From Vanessa cardui (lineage: Eukaryota; Arthropoda; Insecta; Lepidoptera; Nymphalidae), in assembly GCF_905220365.1 (NCBI RefSeq), contig NC_061143.1:6138001-6202000 (forward strand): a DNA stretch of 64,000 bases, written 5' to 3'. Under the pieces are notes generated by a model. That model did no database searches. It saw nothing but the letters and a program-made list of their open reading frames with translations, and was not told the DNA's origin. The position numbers and the translations under genes are program-made. Shown here piece after piece: positions 1 through 12,455 of this stretch. The first letter of the stretch is position 1, and every line of letters begins with the position of its first letter.

Positions 1-19
1 ACCTTCTCCTCAAAGGAGA

Positions 20-71
20 GTAAATTTCCCACTGCTGGGCTAAGGCCTCAGCCCAGCAGTGGGAAATTTAC
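20..71. repeat. Perfect 22-bp inverted repeat made from two SINE tails
   Basis: Arms 20-41 and 50-71 are exact reverse complements around the loop AAGGCCTC. Each arm is the 3' end of the main SINE (CCCAGCAGTGGGAAATTTAC), so two tails sit in inverted orientation. Confidence 0.85.
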
Positions 72-75
72 AGTC

Positions 76-1224
76 AGTTAATGTTATTTCAGTCTTTACT
101 ATCTCTATTTATATTATAAAAGCGAAATTAACTCTTTTATCTGTTGCTCTTACACGGCCAAACTAGTCCAGCGAATTTGATGACATTGTATATAAAGCAA
201 GCTATTATAAATAGGTACTATTATGACAAGCTATAGGCAAGTATCTAGTGCTATAGTAAGTTAAAATTAAAAAAAAACTGCTCTCCATAAATAGTAATGA
301 ATAATTTATTTGATTAATTTACATATAGGTATGTACAGGATTAGTAAAAATAATATACATTTATTTTAAAGGTTGTAAGAATCTGTTGAAAATATTAATT
401 ATTAAAAAAATATACGTAATTGGACTCCACTCCAACACTGAAAATCAAGCGTTCAAATATTAAGCTTACCGTAAATTCTGTGAACGAAATTCCGCACGAG
501 TTCAGGATCATGACGTCATTGTCTATTTATAACCTGTACTACTTATAATATGAATTTTTCATGTTATATAATTTTTCGTATTTTAAATGAACAATACTTT
601 TTCGAGCGTTGCTTATTTATATTTAAAAGAAGAAACAAAGAATTTATTCACGGCAGGATAACCAGTCAAAACTAGATAACAAAGAATATCTATTTTTATC
701 TTTTTTATAATAATACGAAAAAAAGACTACTGTATCTCAGTAAATCCATAAACAATCTAGGCGTTAAATAACTACAGAAAATATAAGACTTCTGAAGAAG
801 TCTATAAAAAAAGGTATGATCGAAGTCATAACCCGAATGTTCTAGATAAAATGTAGGTTTATCGTAAATTATTCGTTGCATAATGGAGTCTGTTTTTCTT
901 GCAATACCATTAACAACTCTTTTGTTTATCCGTTATCAGTGACGCTCCCCTTGTCACAGAGACTATTTTTAGTCGCAATAATACTGATTTGTTATTGTAA
1001 CCGACCAAGGGCACAGTAAAATACGAGGCTGGCTTACTATTAGAAAAATAACCTTTTTATGTCGAAATTATGTGTCTTCTTTGTAAACAGAAATGTTTTT
1101 CCCTTTAATGTCATTTGGCGCAGGTAAAATTCGCGTTAATTGTTCGGATGGGATAAAAACCTTTCCCCGTTTCCCTTTCTCAAATTGTGTCACAAACAAA
1201 TGACACTTTCCATAATGTATATAT
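76..1224. other. AT-rich, nothing recognised
   Basis: No ORF with coding character, repeat or splice-site arrangement was found. Confidence 0.6.
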
Positions 1225-1405
1225 ATTTTTCATGATATTGGTAGGTCGGATGGCCACCTGATGTTAAGTGGACTCATATGACATTGGTGGTATAAGAAAT
1301 ATTAGTCCTAATATCAACAACAACAAACAACAACAATGTCAATGCGTTACGAACCTTTTGAACTAAGATGTTAATATGTTTATTTTGCCTGTAGTTACAC
1401 AGTGA
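1225..1405 (-). repeat. Poly(A)-tailed dispersed repeat (family B), degenerate
   Basis: It shows TGGCCACCTGATGTTAAGTGG, AACTAAGATGTTA and CCTGTAGTTACACAG in the order of the full-length copy at 35740-36061. Confidence 0.6.
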
Positions 1406-1994
1406 GTCGGTGTAATTACAGCCATCCTATAAATAAAATCAATTCAAATGTATTTTACTAGAGAAAACTTTAAAATAAAGCATTTTGGAACCGTCAATAT
1501 TATAACTCTATTACTGTTGCTGAAAGTTGCCTCTAGCGTGAGTGAACATTACGAGAAATGCATAGTTTTAAATACAATTATGGTAGTATTTACAACAATT
1601 GTTCAATCAGTTCTGTAGTGAAAACGTAAATCTAAGTGATTTTTCCAAAAAGTAATATTTTAATGAATAATAAGATTTTATTGATTGATTTAGTTTTAAT
1701 AAACTTTTAAATTTGTTAATAGTAAATCTCGTATAGAGTTGCATGTACTCATATAATAAAATGACAACAATAAAATATAAATAATTTGTGTTGTAAAAAA
1801 GTATACATAAAATAGAAAAATTAATTATTATAAGTGTACCAAAATGCAACTTTATGCATTTTTATTAAGCAATTGGTTACGTGATATATTTTATTGTGGA
1901 ATTTTATCGTATTTTCTCGGAAACATGTTGTAAGAAATCTTTTTTTTATTCTTGTGATGTAATTGAAAATTTTAGATGATGATTTATTTTAAAC

Positions 1995-2211
1995 AGTACT
2001 CAGTAATGTTGTGTTCCAGTTAAAAGGGTGAGTGAACCAGTGTAACTACAGGCACAAGGAACATAACGGCTTACATCCCGAGGTTGGTGGCGTATTGATT
2101 ATATTAGGAATGGCTATTTTTTCTTACAGCGCCATTATCTATGGGGGGCACTGGTGACCCCTTACCATCAGGTGACTCATACGCCTGTCCTACAATCTAT
2201 ACTATAAAAAA
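1995..2211 (+). repeat. Family B repeat, plus orientation
   Basis: It runs from CAGTACTCAGTAATGTTGTG to CTTACCATCAGGTGACTC and a short A-run. It is missing the 5' portion. Confidence 0.65.
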
Positions 2212-2499
2212 AACTGACTCACGTTGTTACATTAAAAATCATTTTCATAATTTTAACTTTTTTTTATAATTATATAAAACGTCAAAAAAGTGTTAATTCG
2301 CTAAATTCCGTGCCATTGACCCATTTCCCACTTAATTTATGTCGGTGTTGCTAGTATAACGCTTCAACTTGGCATATTCTAAAATTTTAATTAATAAAAT
2401 AAATTACATTTATTTTAAAGGCACATTAAAACAATAATTAAAAGAAGATTTTAATCATCTAATTCGTTTGCTGAATTTGATTAGAGGTCATTTCACATC

Positions 2500-3350
2500 G
2501 TTTCAGATAATTTTTAATAGCTGTCTTCCAGTTTAAAGGTTAGTTCTCTTATGTAGGTGTCGGATTCTAGTTATGATAAATTTACTTTGCCTCATATTTG
2601 GCTTTTCTTGATTCTAATAATCATTCCAAAATTATTTCCCCGATTTAATTATGGATATAATTCCTTTTTCATTAAGGGTATTTTGGTAGTGATACTGGTC
2701 ACACTCGCTAACCTTTCAAAGGTTCGTGAACTTTCGATTTCGTTCTTTTTGAATTTTGGAACTATCGGCTTCACACCGAATCCAAACTTCTAATTCGATA
2801 TACTGAATATATCGGTGAGTTGTCTTAATAATTGAGTTTCTTAATTTGTGGTTGTTTTGTATTCAGTGCTTTAATAGCAGTTATCTTTTCAGAATTTATA
2901 TTAACAATGAAGTTTTGAAGTTTGACAGAACTTTATATTATGTTTACCGACTCGTAAAAAATTGTAAGTCTTTATTCTTGTTTTTGATTAAATGCATTGG
3001 TTTGCAATTCGATAAGTCGTAGTCATGTGTAAATTGTGGTTTCCAGTGACCCTTTGAAATGGTTCTCCGGAGTTGAGATCGTCAATTTGTGTAAGCAGGA
3101 CTTTGAACCTCCAGAAGGTAAATTCGTGCTTACATCTCTCGTTAAAGAGTGAACAGCTCCAGGTTCCTGGTTGAGTGTGCCCAGATAGCGGCTGGTGTAA
3201 CTCCAGGGACGGCAGGTCTGTTCCCTGAGCCGTTGTCGGTATCCACGTGTAGCTGGAAACTTTGGCGATGTACCCCCTTTCAATTATATTATAAATTTCG
3301 TTTACACCGGTCTGGCGAACGGTGTATTCTTTCCAACCACATCAACTAAT
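2500..3350. other. Unclassified segment with a GC-rich right third
   Basis: 2557-2793 is open on the plus strand (78 codons, GTG-opened, hydrophobic). 3010-3345 is clearly GC-richer than its surroundings and open on both strands. It ends ACCGGTCTGGCGAACGGTGT. No domain is recognised. It could be a retroelement 5' region or 3'-UTR piece. Confidence 0.3.
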
Positions 3351-4159
3351 TTATTCGTCAGTGGCGCCTAATTTTCAACCTTAAATTTTAGATTAGTAAA
3401 CATTGAATTTTCAAGCTTGCCTTTTATCCCAAGTGACCCACGCTGAGTCTAGCTGGCATAATTCTACATGATAGTAATTATAAGAAGTAACAAGTAACTT
3501 AAGTAACTAGCTAAGCAAAAATTGTTTGTATATACGAAGTTACTGTGCATTAAAAATTTTATAACCTAATATTGTTTCTTTATACCCACCCAGAAAGGTA
3601 ACAACGTCAAAAACAAAGGTTCCGTACTTGAATATACAATCAAATTTGACCTTGAAATTCCCGTAGCACTAAAAGAGGTTTTATTTCAAAACTTAGATAG
3701 CATAATAAGGTGCCGATGGGAGAGCCTTTGTATTTTCCAAGTTAATAAACAAGTCGCTTTAATACAGTCCAGCTCGCTAAACTTGTGTTATTTGTGGAAG
3801 GTCTCTTGAAAAACTGGATTTATTTGATAAGTTGTATACGAATTGAGATCTATTCAAAGTTTTTGTTTTTTTTTTTAAAGGGAACCTAATAACAATATAC
3901 AAAGACTCAGTTGGATAAACAGGAAAAATTCTATTGCTTTCACGGTACATTCAGCAATTATTCATATCTAAATTGAGAGTTACTGTAATAATTAATAATT
4001 AATAAATATAATAAAAGATTCTCATATTCAATACTTATACATACACTTGTGCACATATAATGTATTAGCTGTATTTGTTGAATATGATTGCAATGTTCAG
4101 TCATCGCTGAAAACATTATCAATACTTATTTTACTTTTTTATTTATAAAACATTTATTG

Positions 4160-4330
4160 AGCCGAGGTAGTTCAAAATTCAGAACACGTAAATCTTAATC
4201 CCAATGCCGGTTCAAACCGGCCTGGCACCAATTAATTTTCATGTGCTTCGTTTGTGTTTATAATTCGTCTCGTGTACGGTAAAGAAAAACATCGTGAGTA
4301 AACCTGCTCGAGTTTGATAAAAACTTTCAC
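4160..4330 (+). repeat. Degenerate tRNA-derived SINE
   Basis: It shows a diverged tRNA-like head with GGTTCAAACC, then GTGCTTCGTTTGTGTTTATA and a broken GTAAAGAAAAACATCGTGAG body. The 3' third is lost. Confidence 0.6.
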
Positions 4331-4799
4331 ATGGGTAACCAACGATTCCGGTCGTAGCATTAGTTCAGTAATTTCTTCACAATAGATTAGTACATCAGTG
4401 AAACATTTATAGGCATTTAACTAGCAGTTAATTTTCAAACGTAATACTAGAAGATCAATGCAATTATTATCTCCTTAGAGTTTTGAATTTATATTTAAGA
4501 TCAGCAGGATTATTCTGTAATACTTGACTGTCACCCAAGAATATTATATACGACTCGTATCAAAAAGGCGATTGTAAAAATTTTACGAGTGAGAAACGAC
4601 ATTTTACAAGTGAGATATGAAGTGATTTGTTACAGAATCTTGCAGGTCAAGTTCAAGAACGTGAAAATAAAACGTACATAAAAATTGATATAAATACATC
4701 ACTTGAAAGCAATTGATTGAAATCCGATGTTTTTTTATAATATTTTCAACATTTACTAATGAAAGTCGTAATTATTTTAACTAAAAAAAAGTAAAGTAA

Positions 4800-5091
4800 C
4801 AGCCTATAAGTTTCCCACTGCTGGGCTAATGGCGTCCTCTTCCATTAAGGAGAGGGTTTGGAACATATTCCACCACGCTGTTCCAATGCGGGTTGGTGGA
4901 ATGCACATGTGGCAGAATTTCGATGAAATTGGACACATGCAGGTTTCCTCACGATGTTTTCCTTCACCGCCGAGCACGAGATGAATTATAAACACAAATT
5001 AAGCACATATATATAGTGGTGCTTGCCTGGGTTTGAACCCGCAATCATCGGTTAAGATGTACGCGTTCTAACCACTGGGCCATCTCAGCTC
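4800..5091 (-). mobile_element. tRNA-derived SINE, full length
   Basis: The head (right side, CCATCTCAGCTC reversed) has the B box GGTTCAAACCC. The body contains the CTCGGCGGTGAAGGAAAACA block, and the 3' end is CCCAGCAGTGGGAAA. A 10-bp direct repeat ATTATTTTAA at 4771-4780 and 5110-5119 is the probable target-site duplication. The organisation resembles Metulj-type SINEs of butterflies (from memory). Confidence 0.8.
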
Positions 5092-5879
5092 TTTTGGACC
5101 ATCTCAGCTATTATTTTAAGTAAAGATTAAATATTTTAAAGGGCAATTTTATTAAGAGAATAAATGAAATATTTATTGACAAATCACCAATAAAATCCGC
5201 ACATAAAGTTTTCATTTTAAATGAAATGAAAATACGTTTACGAATCGTTAAAATAATTTTCGTATCTCATTTAAGGTAATGGCGACTTTGTCGAAATGAG
5301 GTTTGTATAATTTATAATTGGTAAATGAATATGCCTAGGGTTTTTCCTTTACAATTAAAAATGATCAACGTCATTATTTTTCATTAAATATTGAATATCT
5401 TATGTAAATAATGTAGAAGCAATTTCTTAATTTATATTATTATGTACTGTGTTTATTTTACTTCTTTAGAAATCTTGATCTAATTGTGACATGGTTTGTT
5501 TTAGAATAGCTTTTAGGTACCCAAAAAAGTTTTCCGTTAAATTTAAAAACTGGTCTGTTTATTGATAATGCTAAACAAATCATTTTACAAAAAAAGAGCA
5601 AGTAAATACTTAAAGAATTAATACTTTTTAAAAATTTAATTTATCATACACATATTTATTGTTTAATGAGTCGAAAAATTATCAATTCTTTTTTGTGGAT
5701 CCCATTTCAATGTAGCTGAAAAAAGTCACCAGTTTTTCAAAGTCCCGGTAAATTTGGTACATTACTATACAAATGTATTCAACTTAACATTAAATTAAAG
5801 AGCAATTTCTTATCTATTTTCTGATATCAATACAAATGACCCGAGTCCAGTTATAGTGGCTGCGTTAAATAGTTGAACG

Positions 5880-6096
5880 AAATCAAATCAAAATATATTT
5901 TATTCGAGTAGGCTTTTACAAGCAATTTTGAAACTATATGAATAAAAAAAATTCGAAGAGTCTCTAGCTTCAAGATTTTACGCAGAACGCATTTCTCTCT
6001 TTTGTAAAATAAAAACTGATTCAAAATCTGTATCGTACCCCAAATTAATATGCCATATGTCATAATACTATGGAAGTAACCATAAAATTTTAACAA
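5880..6096 (-). pseudogene. LINE reverse-transcriptase C-terminal remnant
   Basis: The minus-strand frame contains YGYFHSIMTYGILIWGTI, followed by KREKCVLRKILKL. This matches the conserved stretch after the catalytic palm of Jockey/CR1-type LINE reverse transcriptases (usual pattern hSxhxYGhhhWG...hQKxhhR). Only about 70 codons remain, with no palm motif. The 3' side (about 5883-5930) carries the CAAAATATATTTTATTCGAG type tail also seen near 43.13 kb. The 5' side is abutted by the palindromic element starting near 6082. It is a dead fragment. Confidence 0.65.
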
Positions 6097-7757
6097 AAAG
6101 AAAAACCGACTTCAAACAAAACAGTATTTATAACTAATTAAAATGCACTAAAAGGTAATAAAAATAATTGCATATTTAACACATTTTTGAGAGTCCTCCT
6201 AGGTAAAATGAAATGAAAAATATTAGACTACTTAAAAGTCGATTTACGATTATATAACGTAGTTATAGTTATTGTTATATTTGGAGCCGGTTTCTGCCAC
6301 GGGCACACGCTTCAACAATCAAAAGAAAGAAGCGATACGAGCCTCTTGATTGACCCAGTATAATATCGTATAAAAGGTAATTTGTAAGAAACAATTCTTA
6401 AAGTATTCTCGTATTGTTTTTTGATAGGCATAGTATAGGGTTGGCTGACACCGACTCCAAATATAGCAATAATTATAACTACATTATATAATCGTAAATC
6501 GACTTTTAAGTAGTCTAATATTTTTCATTTCATTTTACCTAGGAGGACTCTCAAAAATGTGTTAAATATGCAATTATTTTTATTACTTTTTGGTGCATTT
6601 TAATTAGTTTTAACATACTGTTTTGTTTGAAGTCAGTTTTTCTTTTTGTTAAAATTTTATTTATTTTTTGATTTTAAGTGAAGCTGATGTGGACTAACAT
6701 TTTTTTCTTAATATGGATAGATTAAGCGTGCCGTTTATATGAATCAGAAACTACTTCGGGGACAATTTCAAAAGAAACTTTCGAATAAAGCAAAAATAGA
6801 CTTTCGAAAATGCGGCTTTAATACGTCATGCGGCATAAACTACGAGGTACCACCCTCGAATGAGCTGTAATCGACCTCAGTAAAAAAACTTTGCAAAAGA
6901 GCTATTCGTATGCTATGTCGTACATCATATGACATCACATCATATACACAAAATTTGATTAAAGACAGAAAGAAATTCTGCCCCAAATCGCACCCTAACT
7001 GTAAGCCGTTTAGGAGTTCCGTCAATACATAGTATAAAACAAAGTTGCTTTCTCTGTCCCTATATCTTTAAAACTACGCAACGGATTTTGATGCAGTTTT
7101 TTTAATGGATAGGGTAATTCAAGGGGAAGGTTTGTGTATATAATAAATGAACAATATAGTAAAGAAACACTGACAATTTTAGGAGTTTGCAATGTGATGT
7201 CGTATATAAACAAATTCTTTAGTATATTTAGTATTGCACCCGTGAGAAGTCGGGGCGGGTCGCTAGTTGATTATAATATTCGATTATGACAATTACATGA
7301 ACATAACCACGTTCCGGAAGGTGATTCAGATATCCAAGTAACCCATAAATAAAAGATTCGACCGAGTATTGCTAACGTGCTCCTCAGAATTGTTCCGTTC
7401 CCTCCCGTTCCCTTAATTTGTCATGGATCCTGTGCTCAGAACCTTACCAAACTTATACCAAACTACCCTTAAAGTATATTCTTTATAATAAAAAAAGAAT
7501 CATCAAAATTGGTTAACGTGATTTTGAGTTATTCACCTATTTGTCGCGCATATACATAATGCAAATTTAAGACTTATGTCGTTTTCATACGGATACCATC
7601 ATCGGAAATAAAATGGGACCCCACGGGAAGCACGACCTTTCAAACAAAAAAAAAATTATCAAAATCGGTTTACCCAGTAAAAAGTTATGAGGTAACAAAC
7701 ATAAAAAAAAAAAAAAAACAGACGAATTGATAACCTCCTCCTTTTTGAAGTCGGTTG
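6082..7757. mobile_element. Nonautonomous DNA element with long inverted 5' arms (copy 1)
   Basis: The outer ends are inverted: AACCGACTTCAAA at 6104-6116 and its reverse complement at 7744-7756. The left part is a palindrome, with arms of about 219 bp (6082-6300 and 6442-6660) separated by about 140 bp. The body then runs through a Helitron-like stretch (7047-7263) to a poly(A)-rich run and a closing motif that pairs with the left end. There is no transposase ORF. A second copy lacking the left arm is at 17361-18708. The family is not identified. Confidence 0.6.
7047..7263 (+). repeat. Helitron-like segment nested in palindromic element
   Basis: It reads from TTTCTCTGTCCCTATATC through CGGATTTTGATGC to CGGGGCGGGTCGCTAG followed by T. 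The CTAG-T ending with a GC-rich terminal stem-like stretch fits lepidopteran Helitrons, which insert between A and T. The corresponding piece at about 17969-18202 ends GGGTAGCTAG-T. Confidence 0.4.
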
Positions 7758-8471
7758 AAAACATACTAGTTTATTTTAATTTCGCTTGTAATTTTATTTA
7801 AGTCAAATCCTTATGCTATTAAATAATTTGATTCAACATTTTAAACACTAATTTTGCTATTAGTGATATTAAAAATTATAATGCTTATTTCACACATGCT
7901 GATATATGTATACTGACTAAATCTTTTTTAAGGAATAAATCTTCTTTAAATCATGATTAGCCCTAATCATTTTGGATCTGATTTAATTTTATAAATATTT
8001 TATTGTATTATAATTTCATTTAAAAAGAAACTTGAAGATTGGCATAGACATAGTTACATAAATTCATGACAAATTTACGGGAAAAACAAAGGTGTCTTTC
8101 AAGTTCTTGGCGTTGTTGGCAATGGGCAACGGAAAGCTAAGATTTAGCTCTTATTGTACCATTAATCTTTTTACTTTTGTCAATATTTATCAAAACAAAA
8201 AAAGTCTTTTGAATATATCTTGTCAGTTTACTGGGAAGTTAGATAATAATTCTTAAGAGCTTACGATATTCGCCGACGTTTTATTTGATGTTTTCTTTTA
8301 TGAGTGTTATATGTAAAACATTCATGGGTGCTATCTTAAATTGAAACCGCGATATTGACGAATCAACATGTTATATCCACTTATTTCAGTCAAAGACGTA
8401 CATAAATATATCAGTTTGGTTTTATGTGTAAGCACATTTGAATGGAACTGTCTGCAGGTCATTATGTCATG
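7758..8471. other. AT-rich, nothing recognised
   Basis: Only chance ORFs were seen. Confidence 0.6.
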
Positions 8472-8770
8472 TAACAACAACAACAACAGCCTATAAATTT
8501 CCCACTTCTGGGTTAAAACCTCATCTCCCTTTGAGGAGAAGTTTCGTAACATATTCTACCACACTGTTCCAATGCGGGTTTTTAGAATACAAATGTGGAA
8601 TTTCTTTGAAATTAGACACATGCAGAGTTCTTCACGATGTTTTCCTTCACCGCCGAGCACGAGATGAATTATAAACCCAAATTAAGCACATGAATATTCA
8701 GTGGTGCCTGCCTGGGTTTGAAACCGCGAATATTGGTTATGATGCACGCGTTCTAACCTCTCGGCCTCTT
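8472..8770 (-). mobile_element. tRNA-derived SINE with (TTG)n tail
   Basis: The tail appears as CAACAACAACAACAGCC on the left. The body is diverged (for example a TTTTTAGAATAC interruption) but complete from tail to tRNA head. It is an older copy. Confidence 0.75.
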
Positions 8771-9530
8771 ATAATTGTATTTAACTAAGATGATTTTATT
8801 TCTAAATGTTGAAAAAGTACCTACTAAGCTTCTTGTTCTCGGTAGAAACTACTTTCCGAGCCGGTGGTAGTTTCAATTAATATAGTTGTTAAATAACGAT
8901 TCATAACTGCTTGTAAAAGTATACTCGGAAAAAGTAGATTTCTGATTTTAATTGTTTGCTTTCTGATATTTAAATGGTGAGTAAGTCAGTGTATACAAGT
9001 GACGTAACAATTCTCGTCATAATTATAAATATTAATTCCACGCTTTTTTCTTGTTCATGTAGAATAAAAATAATCGGCATGTATGTGTGACGCATATGTT
9101 TACAAGACGTCTTTGTGTGCGTGAGATGATTACAGCTACAAATAAAAATTGGTTTAAAATTTTGTTACATCTACTTTATTTACAATTCCTATACGATATT
9201 TATGAACGAGTCTCCCTCACTCATACTAATGGATGTCAGTAATAATTTAACGTTAATAGATCTTTACCACTGTAGCATACATTTAGCTGTGTAAAATATA
9301 TACGAACGTTAGGAGAGTGACACAATTTGATTATTAGGCCACGTTCATAAAACTGAGTGCACTTAACATTTTGAGTGTCAGTGCGGCCTGTTTCCTACCC
9401 TCCTAAATCTACTAAATGAATATTTACGTGAACCAAATTTTAAATTTGCTTTTCTTATTTGTATGAACTCAATTAGCTTTTGGTATTATGTTGAATTTAA
9501 ATGTTATTTTTTTTGTATTAAAATTTATAG

Positions 9531-9563
9531 TAAAAATGCCGAATGAAAATGGGTCAATTGATG
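9531..9563 (+). CDS. Candidate small start-codon exon (unassigned gene)
   Basis: A T-rich tract ends in an acceptor-like TTTATAG at 9524-9530. It is followed by TAAAA and an ATG at 9536, and the frame MPNENGSID plus one base ends at a consensus donor GTAAGT (9564-9569). This is the pattern of a first coding exon preceded by a 5'-UTR intron. No plus-strand exon that would continue it was recognised in the window, so the rest of such a gene would lie beyond 64 kb, with the Q-rich gene nested in its intron, or this is chance. Confidence 0.25.
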
Positions 9564-10159
9564 GTAAGTAACCAATTGTGCCATTCGATTGCTCTATAGC
9601 TCTAATTATATATGTGTTGTAGTTACAATTTGATCATTAAACTTACCTCTCTCAAAAGAATAAATAATAATATAATATAGTTACACTCTCTAAAAACATT
9701 TGACTGATATATAAATGAAATTATTGCAAGGTTTTTTTTTTAATAAATCGGTTTTGTAATATTCCACGTACCTGAGAAGTCTCATCCTTGAATATTTTTA
9801 CAAGAGCAAAGACGTGTTCACGTCAAGCGTATTTCTGGCATTTGTATTCATTAATGTGTCACCCTGTATAAAGGTATATAAGTAAGATATATTTCATCTT
9901 CATAAATGTTGAAATCGTGTCCCCAAATTATTCCTATATATGTGAGCATTATTCACATACGCTTGTAACTATTCCAAACGTACGTTCCTGTCAGTCTGTC
10001 AACCTAAATGTAAATAGGGTCGCACCTGGCCTTTATTGAATTAACCCGACATTCCCTTGACCAGATAACTCGATTTTCTCCTTACCACGTACTTACCAAC
10101 TAAATCAGTTTATTAAATATTTAAAGTAAATTAATAAATAAAAAGATTTGTCATTATTC

Positions 10160-10340
10160 ATTAACTGCTTGCTTGCTTTAGCAGCAACTTTATAAGGCTG
10201 CTGATATCGCGGTTCTGAGTTCAATGCTCTGAATGGTCAGGCCCAACAAAAGTTATCGCGTGAATTTGAAAAAATGGCTGTAGCTGTTTAGAGCCTGGCA
10301 GATGTGTTTCGACAAATTTTTGATGCTGTTGGTTCTGCAA
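10160..10340 (+). repeat. Degenerate SINE-like fragment
   Basis: TCGCGGTTCTGAGTTCAATGC, AGGCCCAACAAAAGTTAT and GAGCCTGGCAGATGTGTTT are words I associate with a second lepidopteran tRNA SINE family. It is related to 49620-49730 through AAAAGTTA only. Confidence 0.3.
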
Positions 10341-10734
10341 CGGAACTCCTTCTCGCAAAGTCGTACTTAAAATAAACATCTATAAAATCATCCCCCATGG
10401 CTACAAATATGTACTTAAATACTCCTATTTATAATCGCGCGAAACAATTTACATATATTTGTTATTAACAGGTATATTTTGATTCATATTTTATAAGATG
10501 ATTTTTAACAGGTGTACTTTGATTCATATATTCATATACACAAACAATTGATATGAAAATTTAACCCTCACGTAAAATAGCTCTCAATTTTCCAAGAATA
10601 ATTCAAAGATCTACGTGACTACATTTCAAATTAATAACAAATGCGCCGGAATGTAATAGAACCATTCAGAGTTATAGCTTTTGAACTCTCCATTACAAGT
10701 TCGGATACCGGCCATAAGCTGAATTAAAAATAAA

Positions 10735-10860
10735 TTAATAAAATATTAAATAATAAGCAAATGGTTTTCACTGGCAGATAGCTAATGTAATAAAGTGTAA
10801 CTTAGGCTAGAGTAATAACTTTTTTGTTAAATTCAAACGCTCACAGTAAATTTTGAAAGA
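10735..10860 (+). repeat. Helitron-like or RTE-like repeat fragment
   Basis: CACTGGCAGATAGCTAATGT through AACTTAGGCTAG and TAAATTCAAACGC corresponds to 45225-45310 (GCTGATATAATTAAGAGTAA, AGATTCAAATGCGCACG) and to the reversed block near 32445-32480. Confidence 0.45.
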
Positions 10861-12359
10861 CTGAAATTTAATCTTGCATAACGTCCATTATAATTATGAT
10901 GAAACAATAACTTTAAAATTTTATTTTTAAATTATCTTAATAACTGAATCGTTAAACCGTGCTATAGTTAATTTCCTGCTGTTTTAAATTCAGTTAAAAT
11001 AGTAAAATATAAATAAGAGAGTATTTAAGTATTATTAGATCTCAATTATAATAAATCTCAACGTTATTATAACACGTGTTATTATAATACGCGTTCTACA
11101 AAATGAGAATTTAATTTCGTTCTAAAACTCAATACTCATCCTAGTATTACTATTTCGATAGTGTAAAACTCTTCTACCCCCTTAGACAGACAGCAGACGT
11201 CATAAGAGTGAGAAAAAACAGAGTGCTTCTTTATTTGCACACACAATACTTTCGAATCATAATAATCGTTACAACATTAGACCCTGTGACGGTAATTCGG
11301 TCAAGATACCCTAACATAACTGTTACTAAAAGGCTTTTACATACTAAGTATTTCACAAAATGCTTCACTTCAGTACGAAGAGACATTTTAGTGTATCTTT
11401 GACACTGAATAATCTTCCTTATTACTTATAAATTAAGGCTTAAGGTCGTTTTCTTTTATGTGGCTAAATATAAGGGCCTTGTGTAAACTTCGCTAGCAAA
11501 TTGAGTCTCTCCGTGTAAGTGACACCCCATAATATATTGATGTGTGATGAATCAACTTTATATATGAAGTTCGTCTATTAGACATTCGATATTATTAAAT
11601 ATTACATAGGTAATATTATCATCTAAAGATAGTCTGTAGTTATTTAGCTAGCATAAAACAGCGGGCCGTTCGTTCCTTGAATAATAACTAGAGGTACAGA
11701 TCTAGTTAATGTTTTATGGGGTGGATATGTGAGAGTTTTATTTGAGTTACATTAAAATCTTTTTTATTTGGTAGTAGAGTCATAAAAATAATCTTCATCT
11801 TATACGTATCTTTTACTCTCCAAAAGGTTTCAAAATAGTTACAAGTATTTGAAAAAAATATGAAAAGTAAAGTACCCAATCTATTTCCATCACATTTGAC
11901 GTAAAATTATTTAAACCAATATTTTTAATAAACATGAATATAAATGTTCCGCATAAATAAAATAATTAAAATATTTTTAGATTCATATGTATGTATATAA
12001 GTCAAAAACTCCAGAGTCGTCACTTTCTAACAAATCCTGAAAATATATACATATTTAGAGAAAGTTTAAAGATGGCAGTGAGCCAAGAATTTTAAATGGT
12101 ACGTCGCTGGTTCAAATTTGAGAATTTATCCGTGAATTTATATATATTAAATGAAAAGACTGCTAGGAATTCTGACACCTTAATATGCCAATAAGTCGCG
12201 TTGATAAGGTTTTCTTACCTTCGTTATAACGAAGTCTTAAGCCTGTTATTGGACAAATGTGGTTTTCTTATTTTGTTTTAGTAAAATATGATCTTTGATG
12301 TCTGACTGTTTTCGGTCATATTCGTCCTATATTGGGATCTATGTTGTTTCTTCATTTTG

Positions 12360-12455
12360 TCTGTAATTACACTGGCTTACTCACTATTCCTGAAACACTG
12401 AATAACACAGAATATTGTTTGTTGTTTGAATAACCGATGATTGGATAACGTTTTG
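12360..12455 (-). repeat. Family B fragment
   Basis: TGTAATTACACTGGCTTACTC to GAATAACCGATGATTGG matches the middle of the family B consensus. Confidence 0.5.

Larger units (their letters stand above)
8771..12359. other. Intergenic, few weak signals
   Basis: Apart from the candidate exon at 9531-9563 and repeat fragments at 10160-10340 and 10735-10860, I see nothing. The 64-codon ORF at 11208-11402 has no coding character. Confidence 0.55.

Noticed and set aside
2557..2793. 78-codon hydrophobic plus-strand ORF
   Set aside because: It opens on GTG. No splice context, family or neighbour supports it, and hydrophobic readings are common in T-rich DNA.
4804..4995. Minus-strand ORF with near copies at 19631 and, on plus, 38919
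   Set aside because: These similar peptides (MFIIHLVLGGEGKHREETC...) are translations of the SINE body in different copies, not a gene family.
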